The notes below the pieces were generated by a model, which did not search any database, was not told the origin of the DNA, and saw nothing but the letters and a program-made list of their open reading frames with translations. Below, one piece after another: positions 16,938-25,074 of a stretch of DNA of 64,000 nt; the stretch's first letter is position 1; every line of letters starts with the position of its first letter. The DNA is taken from contig NZ_JBJXRG010000001.1 of the NCBI RefSeq assembly GCF_046254955.1, positions 1,488,001 through 1,552,000 on the forward strand, in the 5' to 3' direction. The stretch is from Qipengyuania_C sp046254955. GTDB taxonomy: Bacteria; Pseudomonadota; Alphaproteobacteria; Sphingomonadales; Sphingomonadaceae. The translations under genes and the position numbers were made by a program.

Positions 16938-17606
16938 TTGGCCAAGGCATCCGACAAAGCTTACGATCTGATCCGGGACATGGTCCTGTCGGGCGAGCTT
17001 GCGCCGGGTGAACAGCTTTCCGAAGAGGCGCTGGCGGAGCGTTGCGGCGTTTCGCGAACACCGGTGCGAGATGCGCTCAGGCGGCTCGAATCCGAGCTGC
17101 TGGTGCGCAAGACCGATTCGCAGCGCAGCTTTGTCGCCGACTGGTCTATCGACGATGTCGCCGACGCCTTCGAGCTTCGTGCGATGCTCGAAGGCTATGC
17201 CGCGCGGCGCGCGGCGGAGCGAATGGATTCGGCAACTTTGGAGCGGCTTAGATCTTGTAATTCTGCTATTTATGCGGCTGTTCGTGGCTCCAAGCCCAAC
17301 GTCGAGGAGTTCCTTGATCGCAACCGCGAATTTCATACCATCATTCTCGAAACGGCGGATTCGCGCCGTTTGGCGAGCCTCCTTGGGACCTTGATCGAAC
17401 AACCGGTCGTGTGGCGCACTGCGCAGCATTACGGGCGCGAGGCGTTCAATCGTTCGCACAGCGAGCATGAGGATCTTTTGTCCGCTTTCGCGCGCAAGGA
17501 TGGGGCATGGGCGCAATCGGTGATGGAAGGGCATATCCACCGCGCTTTCCATGCCTATGCCGATGCCCACCACGGGCTGGCGGCGATGGATCGGGGAGCA
17601 GCATGA
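16938..17606 (+). CDS. GntR-family transcriptional regulator, FCD/VanR subfamily
   Basis: A 222-residue regulator. The winged helix-turn-helix occupies about residues 1-70 (AYDLIRDMVLSGELAPGEQL, then CGVSRTPVRDALRRLESE), and the all-helical FCD effector domain follows with putative metal/ligand residues in NREFHTIIL, SEHEDLL and MEGHIHRA. The only plausible start is the TTG at 16938, as the next Met is inside the DNA-binding helix. It overlaps the HMG-CoA-lyase-like gene (ATGA), so it is co-transcribed with the catabolic operon and probably represses both directions until a pathway acid binds. Confidence 0.88.
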   Translation: MAKASDKAYDLIRDMVLSGELAPGEQLSEEALAERCGVSRTPVRDALRRLESELLVRKTDSQRSFVADWSIDDVADAFELRAMLEGYAARRAAERMDSATLERLRSCNSAIYAAVRGSKPNVEEFLDRNREFHTIILETADSRRLASLLGTLIEQPVVWRTAQHYGREAFNRSHSEHEDLLSAFARKDGAWAQSVMEGHIHRAFHAYADAHHGLAAMDRGAA

Positions 17607-18559
17607 GCGGTAAAATGTATACAGAAATATCGGCTGTCGAAATGGTCGAGGTCAGTCCGCGCGACGGCCTCCAGAATGAGAAACGCGCGATTTCAACCGC
17701 TTACAAGCTCGAATTGATCAATCGGGCACTTGAATCTGGAGCCCGCAGAATCGAGGTCACCAGCTTCGTCAATCCGAAGGCTGTCCCCCAAATGGCCGAT
17801 GCCGACGAAGTTTGCGCCGGACTGCCCGAACGCGACGATGTGACCTACATCGGTCTGGTCATGAACCAGCGCGGGGCGGACCGCGCCATCGCAACCGGGC
17901 GGATAGACCAGCTCGGTGCGGTCGCTGTCAGCACCGATGGTCTCGGCATCGCCAACCAGGGACAGACCAGCGAGGAATCGGTGGAGGTCGCCAAGTCGCT
18001 CATCCGTTCGGCACAGGCGGCAGGCCTCACAGGCCAGGCGACAATCGCGGCGAGCTTCGGTTGTCCCTTCGACGGGGAAGTGGCCGTGGACAGGGTGGTA
18101 GAGATGGCGGCCCAGATCGCCGCGGCAAACCCTGTGGAAATCGCGCTGGCGGATACCATTGGTGTCGGCAATCCGGCGCATGTCGCAAGCCTCGTTTCCA
18201 AGGTGAAAGCGGCCATTGGCGAGCTGCCCGTGCGGGTCCATTTCCATAACACGCGCGGGACCGGCCTCGCTAATGTTTGGGCGGCAATCCTTGCAGGAGC
18301 GACCACTGTTGACGCCTCTATCGGCGGGCTGGGCGGATGCCCCTTCGCGCCGGGGGCCGCAGGAAATGTTGCAACCGAAGACGTGGTCTACATGCTCGAA
18401 CGCGCCGGGATATCGACCGGTCTCGACCTCGACAAACTGATCGAAATGAATCGCTGGCTTGGCGGGGTGATGGAGAAAGATCTCCCCGCAATGGTCGGCA
18501 AGGCGGGCGGCTTTCCGCAGCCCGATGCAAAACAGAATGATGAAAGGAATGTAGCCTGA
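17603..18559 (+). CDS. HMG-CoA-lyase-like TIM-barrel enzyme
   Basis: A 318-residue DRE-TIM metallolyase-like protein. SPRDGLQNE (18-26) supplies the metal-ligand Asp21, HFHNTRG (213-219) the two His ligands, and GGLGGCPFAPGAAGN (241-255) the catalytic Cys246 and Asn255. All HMG-CoA lyase key residues are therefore present. It should cleave a 3-hydroxy-3-branched acyl-CoA to acetyl-CoA or an analogue plus a keto acid. Beside a class III CoA-transferase, it is the likely carbon-carbon cleavage step. A TGTATACA lies inside codons 4-7 (17616-17623) and might be an auxiliary operator. Confidence 0.88.
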   Translation: MSGKMYTEISAVEMVEVSPRDGLQNEKRAISTAYKLELINRALESGARRIEVTSFVNPKAVPQMADADEVCAGLPERDDVTYIGLVMNQRGADRAIATGRIDQLGAVAVSTDGLGIANQGQTSEESVEVAKSLIRSAQAAGLTGQATIAASFGCPFDGEVAVDRVVEMAAQIAAANPVEIALADTIGVGNPAHVASLVSKVKAAIGELPVRVHFHNTRGTGLANVWAAILAGATTVDASIGGLGGCPFAPGAAGNVATEDVVYMLERAGISTGLDLDKLIEMNRWLGGVMEKDLPAMVGKAGGFPQPDAKQNDERNVA

Positions 18560-20616
18560 TGCGCTATCGTTTGGGTGTGGATGTCGGGGGTACGTTCACC
18601 GACCTCCTGCTGTTCGACAATGAGTCGGGTGAGTTCTGGCGGCACAAGACCCCGTCGACACCGCATGACAGCTCTGAAGGCATCCTCAACGGCGTGAATG
18701 CGCTGACGAAGGAGACCGGAGTCGACGCGAGCGAGATCGAGTTCTTCCTCCACGGGACGACAGTCGCCACCAATGCAGTGCTCGAAGGCAAAGGTGCCAA
18801 GGTCGGCCTGATCGTCACCGAGGGTTACCGCGACGTAATGCAGATCGCGCGCAGCTTCGTGCCCGGAGGCCTTGCCGCGTGGATTGTTTGGCCCAAGCCG
18901 CAACCCCTGGCGCATCTGGAAGACACGATCGATGTGCCCGGCCGTATGGACGCCGAAGGAAACGAAGTCCGCCCGCTCGATGAAGATGCAGTTCGTGCGG
19001 CGCTCAAGAAACTCAAGGGTCAAGGCATCGAAGCGCTGACAGTCAGCCTGATGAATGCCTATCTCAACGGTGCGCACGAGAAACGGATCGGTGAAATCGC
19101 GGCCGAGGAACTAGGCGACTTGCCCGTGTCGCTCAGCCACGAAGTGCTGCCCGAGATGCAGGAGTACGAGCGGACATTGTCCACCGTGGCAAATGCTGCG
19201 GTGCGGCCCGTTGTCGGCAATTATGTCTCCAACCTGCGCACCAAGCTGGCCGATGCGGGCGTGACAGGAAAACTCTCGCTATTGCGTTCTGATGGCGGCT
19301 TGATGAGCAGCCAGAAGGCAGAACTCCATCCGGTCAACATCCTTATGTCGGGTCCGGCTGGCGGTGTTACCGGGGCGGTCTGGGTCGCCAAGAACGCGGG
19401 CCTCAAGAATATCCTCACGCTGGATGTCGGCGGCACTTCGACCGACGTCGCGCTGATCGAGAACCTCGAGCCGCGCCGGGTGCGCACAACCGAAGTGGGG
19501 CACCTCTCGGTCCGCGCGTCCTCGCTCGATGTGAAGACGGTCGGTGCCGGTGGCGGCTCGATCGCTCATGTTCCCGAGCTGACAGGCGCACTGCGTGTTG
19601 GCCCCGAGAGCGCCGGTGCAGTCCCTGGCCCTGTCGCCTACAACAAGGGCGGCGAGCAGCCCACTGTGACTGATGCCAATGTGGTGCTGGGTTACTTACC
19701 GGAAGATCTGCTGGGCGGATCATTCCAGCTTGATCGCGAGGGGGCAAAGAAAGCGGTGCAAACCATCGCCGATGCCCTTGGCGTCGGGCTGATGGAAGCG
19801 GCGCGGGGGATCATCGACATCGTCAATGAAAACATGTTTGGCGCACTGCGCATGATCTCGGTCCAGCAAGGCTACGACCCGCGCGATTTCGCGCTGATGG
19901 GCTTTGGCGGGGCGGGGCCGCTCCATGTCAATGCTGTCGCCAAGCTGATGGGCAGCTGGCCCGCAGTCAGCCCCGTTTCGCCCGGCGTACTCTGCGCGCT
20001 TGGCGATGCGACTACGCGGATGCGGACCGAAACCGCCCGCAGTTTCAGCCGCTTGGCCAAAGACACCGACGTTCAGGAACTGATTGACCTGCTTGACGAA
20101 ATGGCTGCGCAGACACGCGCCGAGCTCGAATCTGATGGCATTCCGGCCGACACGATCACGAGTCAATTCGAAGTTGATGTCCGCTACGCCGGGCAGGCTT
20201 TCGAAGTGCCGCTAACCATCAATCAGGACACACTGCGGGAGAAAGGCATCGATGGCATTCTCGCCCGCTTCGACGAGGAGCATTTGCGGCTGTTCACGTT
20301 CAACATGGATACGCCGCACGAGATCGTGAACCTTCGTGCGGTGGCGCTGGGCGAAAGCCTGGAGCTGGATGCCGCCGAGCTGGAGCAAGGCGACGGCGAC
20401 CCATCCGCAGCCAAGATCCGCGACCATACCTTATGGATGAATGGCAAGGAACACGATGCCGTGATCTATGACCGCGCCCGGCTGCGACAAGGAGACATTA
20501 TTCCTGGCCCTGCCATCATCACCGAAATGGACTCGACCACCCTGGTCGAAGCAGACTGCGTCGCCAGTATTGATGCCGTCGGCAACATCCTGATCAATCC
20601 GAAAGCGGAGGGATAA
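18559..20616 (+). CDS. hyuA: Hydantoinase/oxoprolinase family subunit A (ATPase subunit)
   Basis: A 685-residue HyuA-type protein with the N-terminal ASKHA phosphate loop GVDVGGTFTD (6-15), ATNAVLEGKGA, and the second phosphate site LDVGGTSTDVALIE in the second half. Length matches bacterial hydantoinase A. With subunit B it usually couples ATP hydrolysis to opening a lactam, hydantoin or oxoproline ring, though relatives carboxylate acetone or acetophenone. Its start overlaps the lyase stop by one base; subunit B follows after three bases. The substrate cannot be read from sequence. Confidence 0.9.
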   Translation: MRYRLGVDVGGTFTDLLLFDNESGEFWRHKTPSTPHDSSEGILNGVNALTKETGVDASEIEFFLHGTTVATNAVLEGKGAKVGLIVTEGYRDVMQIARSFVPGGLAAWIVWPKPQPLAHLEDTIDVPGRMDAEGNEVRPLDEDAVRAALKKLKGQGIEALTVSLMNAYLNGAHEKRIGEIAAEELGDLPVSLSHEVLPEMQEYERTLSTVANAAVRPVVGNYVSNLRTKLADAGVTGKLSLLRSDGGLMSSQKAELHPVNILMSGPAGGVTGAVWVAKNAGLKNILTLDVGGTSTDVALIENLEPRRVRTTEVGHLSVRASSLDVKTVGAGGGSIAHVPELTGALRVGPESAGAVPGPVAYNKGGEQPTVTDANVVLGYLPEDLLGGSFQLDREGAKKAVQTIADALGVGLMEAARGIIDIVNENMFGALRMISVQQGYDPRDFALMGFGGAGPLHVNAVAKLMGSWPAVSPVSPGVLCALGDATTRMRTETARSFSRLAKDTDVQELIDLLDEMAAQTRAELESDGIPADTITSQFEVDVRYAGQAFEVPLTINQDTLREKGIDGILARFDEEHLRLFTFNMDTPHEIVNLRAVALGESLELDAAELEQGDGDPSAAKIRDHTLWMNGKEHDAVIYDRARLRQGDIIPGPAIITEMDSTTLVEADCVASIDAVGNILINPKAEG

Positions 20617-20619
20617 GAC

Positions 20620-22518
20620 ATGCCCGCACAGATCGTTGAAACGAATTCCACTCCCTTCGCAAAGATCGATATCGATCCCGTCACGCTCGACATTATAGAA
20701 AATGCGCTGCGCAATGCCCGTATCGAAATGGACGCTACGCTGGTCCGCACCGCGATGTCTCCCGGCATTCGTGAACAGGGCGATGCATTCCCGCTAATTG
20801 CCGATCCGGCTGGCAAGATGATTGTCGGCCAGTTCGGCAGCTTTATCGACGGCTTCCTCAAGCAGTTCGATGGCACGATCGAAGACGGGGACATGATCTT
20901 CCTGTCCGATCCCTATTCCTGCGATGGCGCAGTCAGCCACTCGAACGACTGGCTGGTGATGTTGCCGGTGTTCAAGGATGGTCGGTTGATCGCCTATACT
21001 GCGATGTTCGGCCACCAGAGCGATATTGGCGGCATGGTCCCCGGATCGATGCCGATCGGAGCGAGCTCGATCTTCGAAGAGGGTGTACGCATCCCTCCAG
21101 TGAAAATCTGGAAGAAGGGCGAATATAACGAAGATCTGATGAAGCTGGTGATGCACCAGACGCGCAAGCCGGATTGGTGCCAAGCCGATCTCAATGCGCT
21201 GATTGCGTCATGCCGGGTTGCTTCCAATCGCGTTATCGAAATGGCCGAGCGCTTTGGCGACGATGTCTATGTCTCGGCAACGCAGGAGCTTCTCGATCGC
21301 AATTATCGCGCGATGAAATCGCTCATCAACATGGCGGTATCCGAGGAGAAGGCCAGCTTCGAGGATTATATCTGCGACGACGGGAAGGGCTTCGGCCCCT
21401 ACAAGATCAAATGCACCATGTGGCGCGAAGGCGACAAGGTGATCCTCGATTTCGACGGCACGGACCCGCAATCCGCCGCCTCCATCAATTTCTTCCTTAA
21501 CGAGAACATGTTCAAGATGTTCTTCGGCATCTACATGATCATGGTCTTCGACCCGCAGATCCTCTTCAACGATGGCTTCTACGATCTAATCGAAGTGCGC
21601 ATTCCCGAAGGATCGCTGCTCAAGCCGCAATTTCCTGCCGCACTATCCGGCCGCACCCATGCGCTCGGGCGGATTTTCGACATCCTTGGCGGCTTGCTTG
21701 GGCAGGGTACGCCTGAGTTCCTCAACGCTGCGGGTTTCAGCTCATCGCCGCACTTGTTCTATTCCGGCTGGGACAATCGTGAGAGCAGCCAGGGCGAATG
21801 GTTCCAGCTGTTCCAGATCGGCTTCGGCGGCATACCCGGCCGGCCCTTGGGCGATGGCCCGGATGGCCATTCGCTCTGGCCCGGCTTTACCAATGTCCCG
21901 AACGAGTTTCTCGAGCGCTATTTCCCGATGCGGATCGAGCGCTACTCGACCGAGCCGGACAGCGGCGGGGCCGGTCTCCACCGCGGCGGCAACGGCATCC
22001 ATATGACATACCGGTTCCTGGCTGATGGCCATATCGCGATCCATGACGATCGCTGGTTCGTGCCGCCTTGGGGCGTGAATGGTGGGCATCCGGGGATGCG
22101 TGCAAAGAAGATTATCGAGAAAGCCGATGGATCGACGCAGATTGTCGGCAACAAGATCGAAGATGTTCCGGTCAAGGAAGGCGACCTGCTGCACTTCATC
22201 ACCTGGGGCGGCGGCGGCTGGGGCGATCCGCTTGAGCGTGATCCTGAACTTGTCGGTCTGGAAATCCGGCAAGGTCTGGTCACACCCGAGGGTGCGCGCG
22301 ACTACGGAGTTGTAGCCGATGAAGAGGGAGTGATCGACGAAAGCGCAACCTTGTCGTTGCGCGAAAAAATGGAGTCCGAGCGCGGGGACGTATCACTGTT
22401 CGATTATGGCCCCGGCATCGATGCCCTAAGGGCGAATTGCGAAGCGGAAACCGGCCTGCCCGCTCCGATCCAGCCCGAATGGAACAACCGGCCGCGATTT
22501 GCCGAGGCTGCAGAATGA
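20620..22518 (+). CDS. hyuB: Hydantoinase/oxoprolinase family subunit B
   Basis: A 632-residue HyuB-type protein with the conserved DPVTLDIIENALRNARIEMDATLVRTAMSP start and the IREQGDAFPLIADPAG region. The middle carries LSDPYSCDGAVSHSNDW, where metal and substrate residues cluster, and the C-terminal GGGGWGDPLERDPELV is a family hallmark. It is longer than many HyuB proteins by a short C-terminal tail. A good GGAGG-type site precedes the ATG. It forms the hetero-oligomer with the upstream subunit A and is stop-start coupled to the CoA-transferase gene (ATGA). Confidence 0.9.
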   Translation: MPAQIVETNSTPFAKIDIDPVTLDIIENALRNARIEMDATLVRTAMSPGIREQGDAFPLIADPAGKMIVGQFGSFIDGFLKQFDGTIEDGDMIFLSDPYSCDGAVSHSNDWLVMLPVFKDGRLIAYTAMFGHQSDIGGMVPGSMPIGASSIFEEGVRIPPVKIWKKGEYNEDLMKLVMHQTRKPDWCQADLNALIASCRVASNRVIEMAERFGDDVYVSATQELLDRNYRAMKSLINMAVSEEKASFEDYICDDGKGFGPYKIKCTMWREGDKVILDFDGTDPQSAASINFFLNENMFKMFFGIYMIMVFDPQILFNDGFYDLIEVRIPEGSLLKPQFPAALSGRTHALGRIFDILGGLLGQGTPEFLNAAGFSSSPHLFYSGWDNRESSQGEWFQLFQIGFGGIPGRPLGDGPDGHSLWPGFTNVPNEFLERYFPMRIERYSTEPDSGGAGLHRGGNGIHMTYRFLADGHIAIHDDRWFVPPWGVNGGHPGMRAKKIIEKADGSTQIVGNKIEDVPVKEGDLLHFITWGGGGWGDPLERDPELVGLEIRQGLVTPEGARDYGVVADEEGVIDESATLSLREKMESERGDVSLFDYGPGIDALRANCEAETGLPAPIQPEWNNRPRFAEAAE

Positions 22519-23714
22519 GTATCGCAAGTTCACCGGGTGCTTTGGCCGGCATTCGCGTGATCGAGATGGGCCAGCTGCTCGCCGGCCCATTCTGCGGCCA
22601 GCTGCTGGGCGACATGGGCGCGGATGTTATCAAGCTGGAGCCGCCGGGTGCAGGCGATCCCATGCGGTTATGGGGCATGGGCGACGAAAAGGTCCAGTGG
22701 GAAGTCATCGCGCGCAACAAGCGTTCGGTGACCTGCAACCTGCGCATTCCCGAAGGCCAGGAGCTCGCGCGCAAGCTCATCGCTAATGCAGATGTTCTGG
22801 TCGAGAATTTTAAGCCGGGCACGCTGGAGAGATGGGGTCTCTCGCCTGAGGAGCTGCACAAGATCAATCCGGGCCTGATCATCGCCCGCATGTCCGGTTA
22901 TGGGCAGGACGGCCCTTATTCCGACCGTGCCGGATTTGGCGGGATCGGCGAGGCGATGGGTGGCTGGCGCTACGTTGTGGGTGAGCCCGATCGTCCGCCA
23001 GCGCGAATGGGTATCTCCATCGGCGATACCCTTTGCGCAACGTATGGCACGATGGGCATCCTGGCAGCGTTGCACCACCGCGCAAGAACCGGCGAAGGCC
23101 AAGTCGTCGACACCGCACTCTACGAAGCGGTGCTGCAGGTGATGGAAGGCCTGGTCCCGGAATACGATTATAATGGCTTCATCCGCGAGCGTTCGGGCTC
23201 GATTCTACCCGGAATTGCGCCGTCAAACGTCTATTCCTGCAAGGATGGGCCTTTCATGATCGGGGCGAATAACGACCGAATTTTCGGGCGCCTGGCCGAA
23301 GCAATGGAGATGCCGCAACTGGCGGACGACCCGAAATACGCCACCCACCTCGCGCGCGGGGTCAACCAGACTGAATTGGATCTCCTGATCAATGCATGGA
23401 CCGGCACGCTGACCATCGACGAGGTCGATGCGCTGATGATCAAGCATTCGATTCCAGCAGGGCGGGTATACACTGCCAAGGACATGCTGGAGGACCCGCA
23501 CTTCAAGGCGCGCGAAGCGATTATCGAGGTCGAGACCGAGGGCCACGGCAAGTTGAAGATGCAGAATGCCTTTCCGCGCATGTCCAAGTCTCCTTCCGGC
23601 GTGCGGCGCGTCGCGCCGACTTCTCCCGGACAGCATAATGCCGAGGTGCTCGAGGAAGTGCTTGGCATGGCCGAGGCGGAACTGGGCGAGCTCGCTGCGG
23701 CTGGCGCGATCTGA
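22515..23714 (+). CDS. CaiB/BaiF-type (class III) CoA-transferase
   Basis: A 399-residue family III CoA-transferase: RVIEMGQLLAGPFCGQLLGDMGADVIKLEPP at the N-terminus, the large NKRSVTCNLR segment and the second domain after residue 230. Asp171 in SIGDTLCATYG corresponds to the aspartyl-CoA-forming residue of formyl-CoA transferase. It would activate a carboxylic acid of the pathway, feeding the acyl-CoA dehydrogenase and HMG-CoA-lyase-like enzyme. The ATG at 22515 overlaps the hyuB stop, and its own stop overlaps the next start. Confidence 0.9.
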   Translation: MSIASSPGALAGIRVIEMGQLLAGPFCGQLLGDMGADVIKLEPPGAGDPMRLWGMGDEKVQWEVIARNKRSVTCNLRIPEGQELARKLIANADVLVENFKPGTLERWGLSPEELHKINPGLIIARMSGYGQDGPYSDRAGFGGIGEAMGGWRYVVGEPDRPPARMGISIGDTLCATYGTMGILAALHHRARTGEGQVVDTALYEAVLQVMEGLVPEYDYNGFIRERSGSILPGIAPSNVYSCKDGPFMIGANNDRIFGRLAEAMEMPQLADDPKYATHLARGVNQTELDLLINAWTGTLTIDEVDALMIKHSIPAGRVYTAKDMLEDPHFKAREAIIEVETEGHGKLKMQNAFPRMSKSPSGVRRVAPTSPGQHNAEVLEEVLGMAEAELGELAAAGAI

Positions 23715-24331
23715 TGAGCGGCACCCCCGGCTGGAACGAGGCATTCGATGGCCATTTGCCGCCCGGCGAGAATCCGGCACTGCTGCTGGTCGATCCGGTT
23801 GTCGCTTATACCGAGCCCGGCTCGCCGCTATTGCTGGAGACGGGTGACGAGACTGTCGCGAAAATGGCTGATCTGCTTGAACTGTTCCGCGAGCGCGGCC
23901 TGCCGATCGCTTTCACCAATGTCGCCTACAAGCCGGATGGTAGCGACGGCGGCGTGTTCTTCCGCAAAATCCCTGCGCTCAAGGTGTTTCTTCAGGGCTC
24001 GCCGCTCGGCGCGTTCCCGGAGGTGCTGCAGCCGCGCGACGGCGAGAAGGTCATCACCAAGCAGTATCCCAGCGCATTCTTCAGCACCGATCTCGATCGA
24101 TGGCTGCGGGATAATGCCGTCGACACCCTGTTCCTCGTTGGTTTTTCGACCTCCGGCTGCGTTCGCGCCAGCACGCTCGATGCGATGCAATATGGCTATG
24201 TGCCGTTCACGGTTGCGGATGCCTGCGGCGACCGGGACGAGGCGATCCAGAATGCGAACCTGCACGATCTGGGCGCGAAATATGCCGAGATCATTACTTC
24301 GGATCAGGTCGAGGCACTGTTACCGAATTAG
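23714..24331 (+). CDS. Isochorismatase/N-carbamoylsarcosine-amidase-like cysteine hydrolase
   Basis: A 205-residue isochorismatase-fold protein with a complete catalytic triad: Asp27 in LLLVDPV, Lys116 in VITKQYPSAFF and Cys149 in FSTSGCVRAS. The Cys makes it an amidohydrolase rather than a true isochorismatase (which has Gly there). Working behind an ATP-dependent HyuAB ring-opening enzyme, cleavage of an N-carbamoyl or amide product is the natural hypothesis. Its stop codon overlaps that of the convergent SDR gene. Confidence 0.85.
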   Translation: MSGTPGWNEAFDGHLPPGENPALLLVDPVVAYTEPGSPLLLETGDETVAKMADLLELFRERGLPIAFTNVAYKPDGSDGGVFFRKIPALKVFLQGSPLGAFPEVLQPRDGEKVITKQYPSAFFSTDLDRWLRDNAVDTLFLVGFSTSGCVRASTLDAMQYGYVPFTVADACGDRDEAIQNANLHDLGAKYAEIITSDQVEALLPN

Positions 24332-25074
24332 CGAGGGCCGCCGTCCACCTGCACCAACGCGCCGGTGGTGTAGCTTGATTTCGGGCTGGCCAGCATCAAC
24401 GCCGCTGTTACGATCTCGTCCGGATTGCCGGGACGGCCCATGGCGACGGGCTGCGTCTCTCTCGCCTCTTCGCTCCACGCTTTGGCGATGTCGGTCAGGA
24501 ATGGCCCCGGCACCAGCGTATTCACCCGGACCTTGGGTGCATATTCGCGCGCAAGTGACATGCTCATCGCGTTGATCGCGGCCTTGGCACTGCCATATGG
24601 CACGACGCCGGGGACCGCATGAAGCGAAGCGGTCGAACTGAGATTGATGATCGAGCCGCCGTCGCCATCAGCCATGCGCTTGCCGACCTGGCTGGCAAGA
24701 CGGAACGGCCCCTTGAAATTCAGGTTCAGTACGGAGTCGAACAGCTGCTCGGTCACTTCATGGCTGGGGCAGGCTGGCCCCATTCCAGCATTATTAATCA
24801 GAATGTCGACCCGTCCGAACTCGGCATAGGCTGCTCCGATCAAGCCATCGATCTCGTCCCAGCGCCCGCAATGTACGCCGTAAGCCATGGCCTTGCGGCC
24901 CAGTGCGCGGACTTCTTCGGCCACCGTCTCGCAAGCCTCGATCTTGCGGCTGGCGATGATGCAATCCGCGCCGCGTTCGGCCAGAGCCAGAACCATCTCG
25001 CGCCCCAATCCGCGGCTACCCCCGGTGACGAGCGCAATCTTGCCAGTGAAATCGAATAACGGGTCAGGGGTCAT
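24328..25074 (-). CDS. Short-chain dehydrogenase/reductase
   Basis: A 248-residue classical SDR: TGGSRGLG (17-24) binds the cofactor, NNAG (94-97) stabilises the sheet, and Ser146/147, Tyr160 and Lys164 form the catalytic set. The C-terminal GRPGNPDEIVTAALMLASPKSSYTTGALVQVDGG is typical of beta-ketoacyl reductase-like SDRs. The ATG at 25074 forms an ATGA overlap with the upstream thiolase-like gene. It probably oxidises or reduces a hydroxyacyl intermediate of the same pathway. Confidence 0.9.
   Translation of the reverse strand: MTPDPLFDFTGKIALVTGGSRGLGREMVLALAERGADCIIASRKIEACETVAEEVRALGRKAMAYGVHCGRWDEIDGLIGAAYAEFGRVDILINNAGMGPACPSHEVTEQLFDSVLNLNFKGPFRLASQVGKRMADGDGGSIINLSSTASLHAVPGVVPYGSAKAAINAMSMSLAREYAPKVRVNTLVPGPFLTDIAKAWSEEARETQPVAMGRPGNPDEIVTAALMLASPKSSYTTGALVQVDGGPR

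Noticed and set aside
23714..24331. True isochorismatase
   Set aside because: A catalytic Cys (149) is present, which points to amidohydrolases of the same fold rather than isochorismate hydrolysis.
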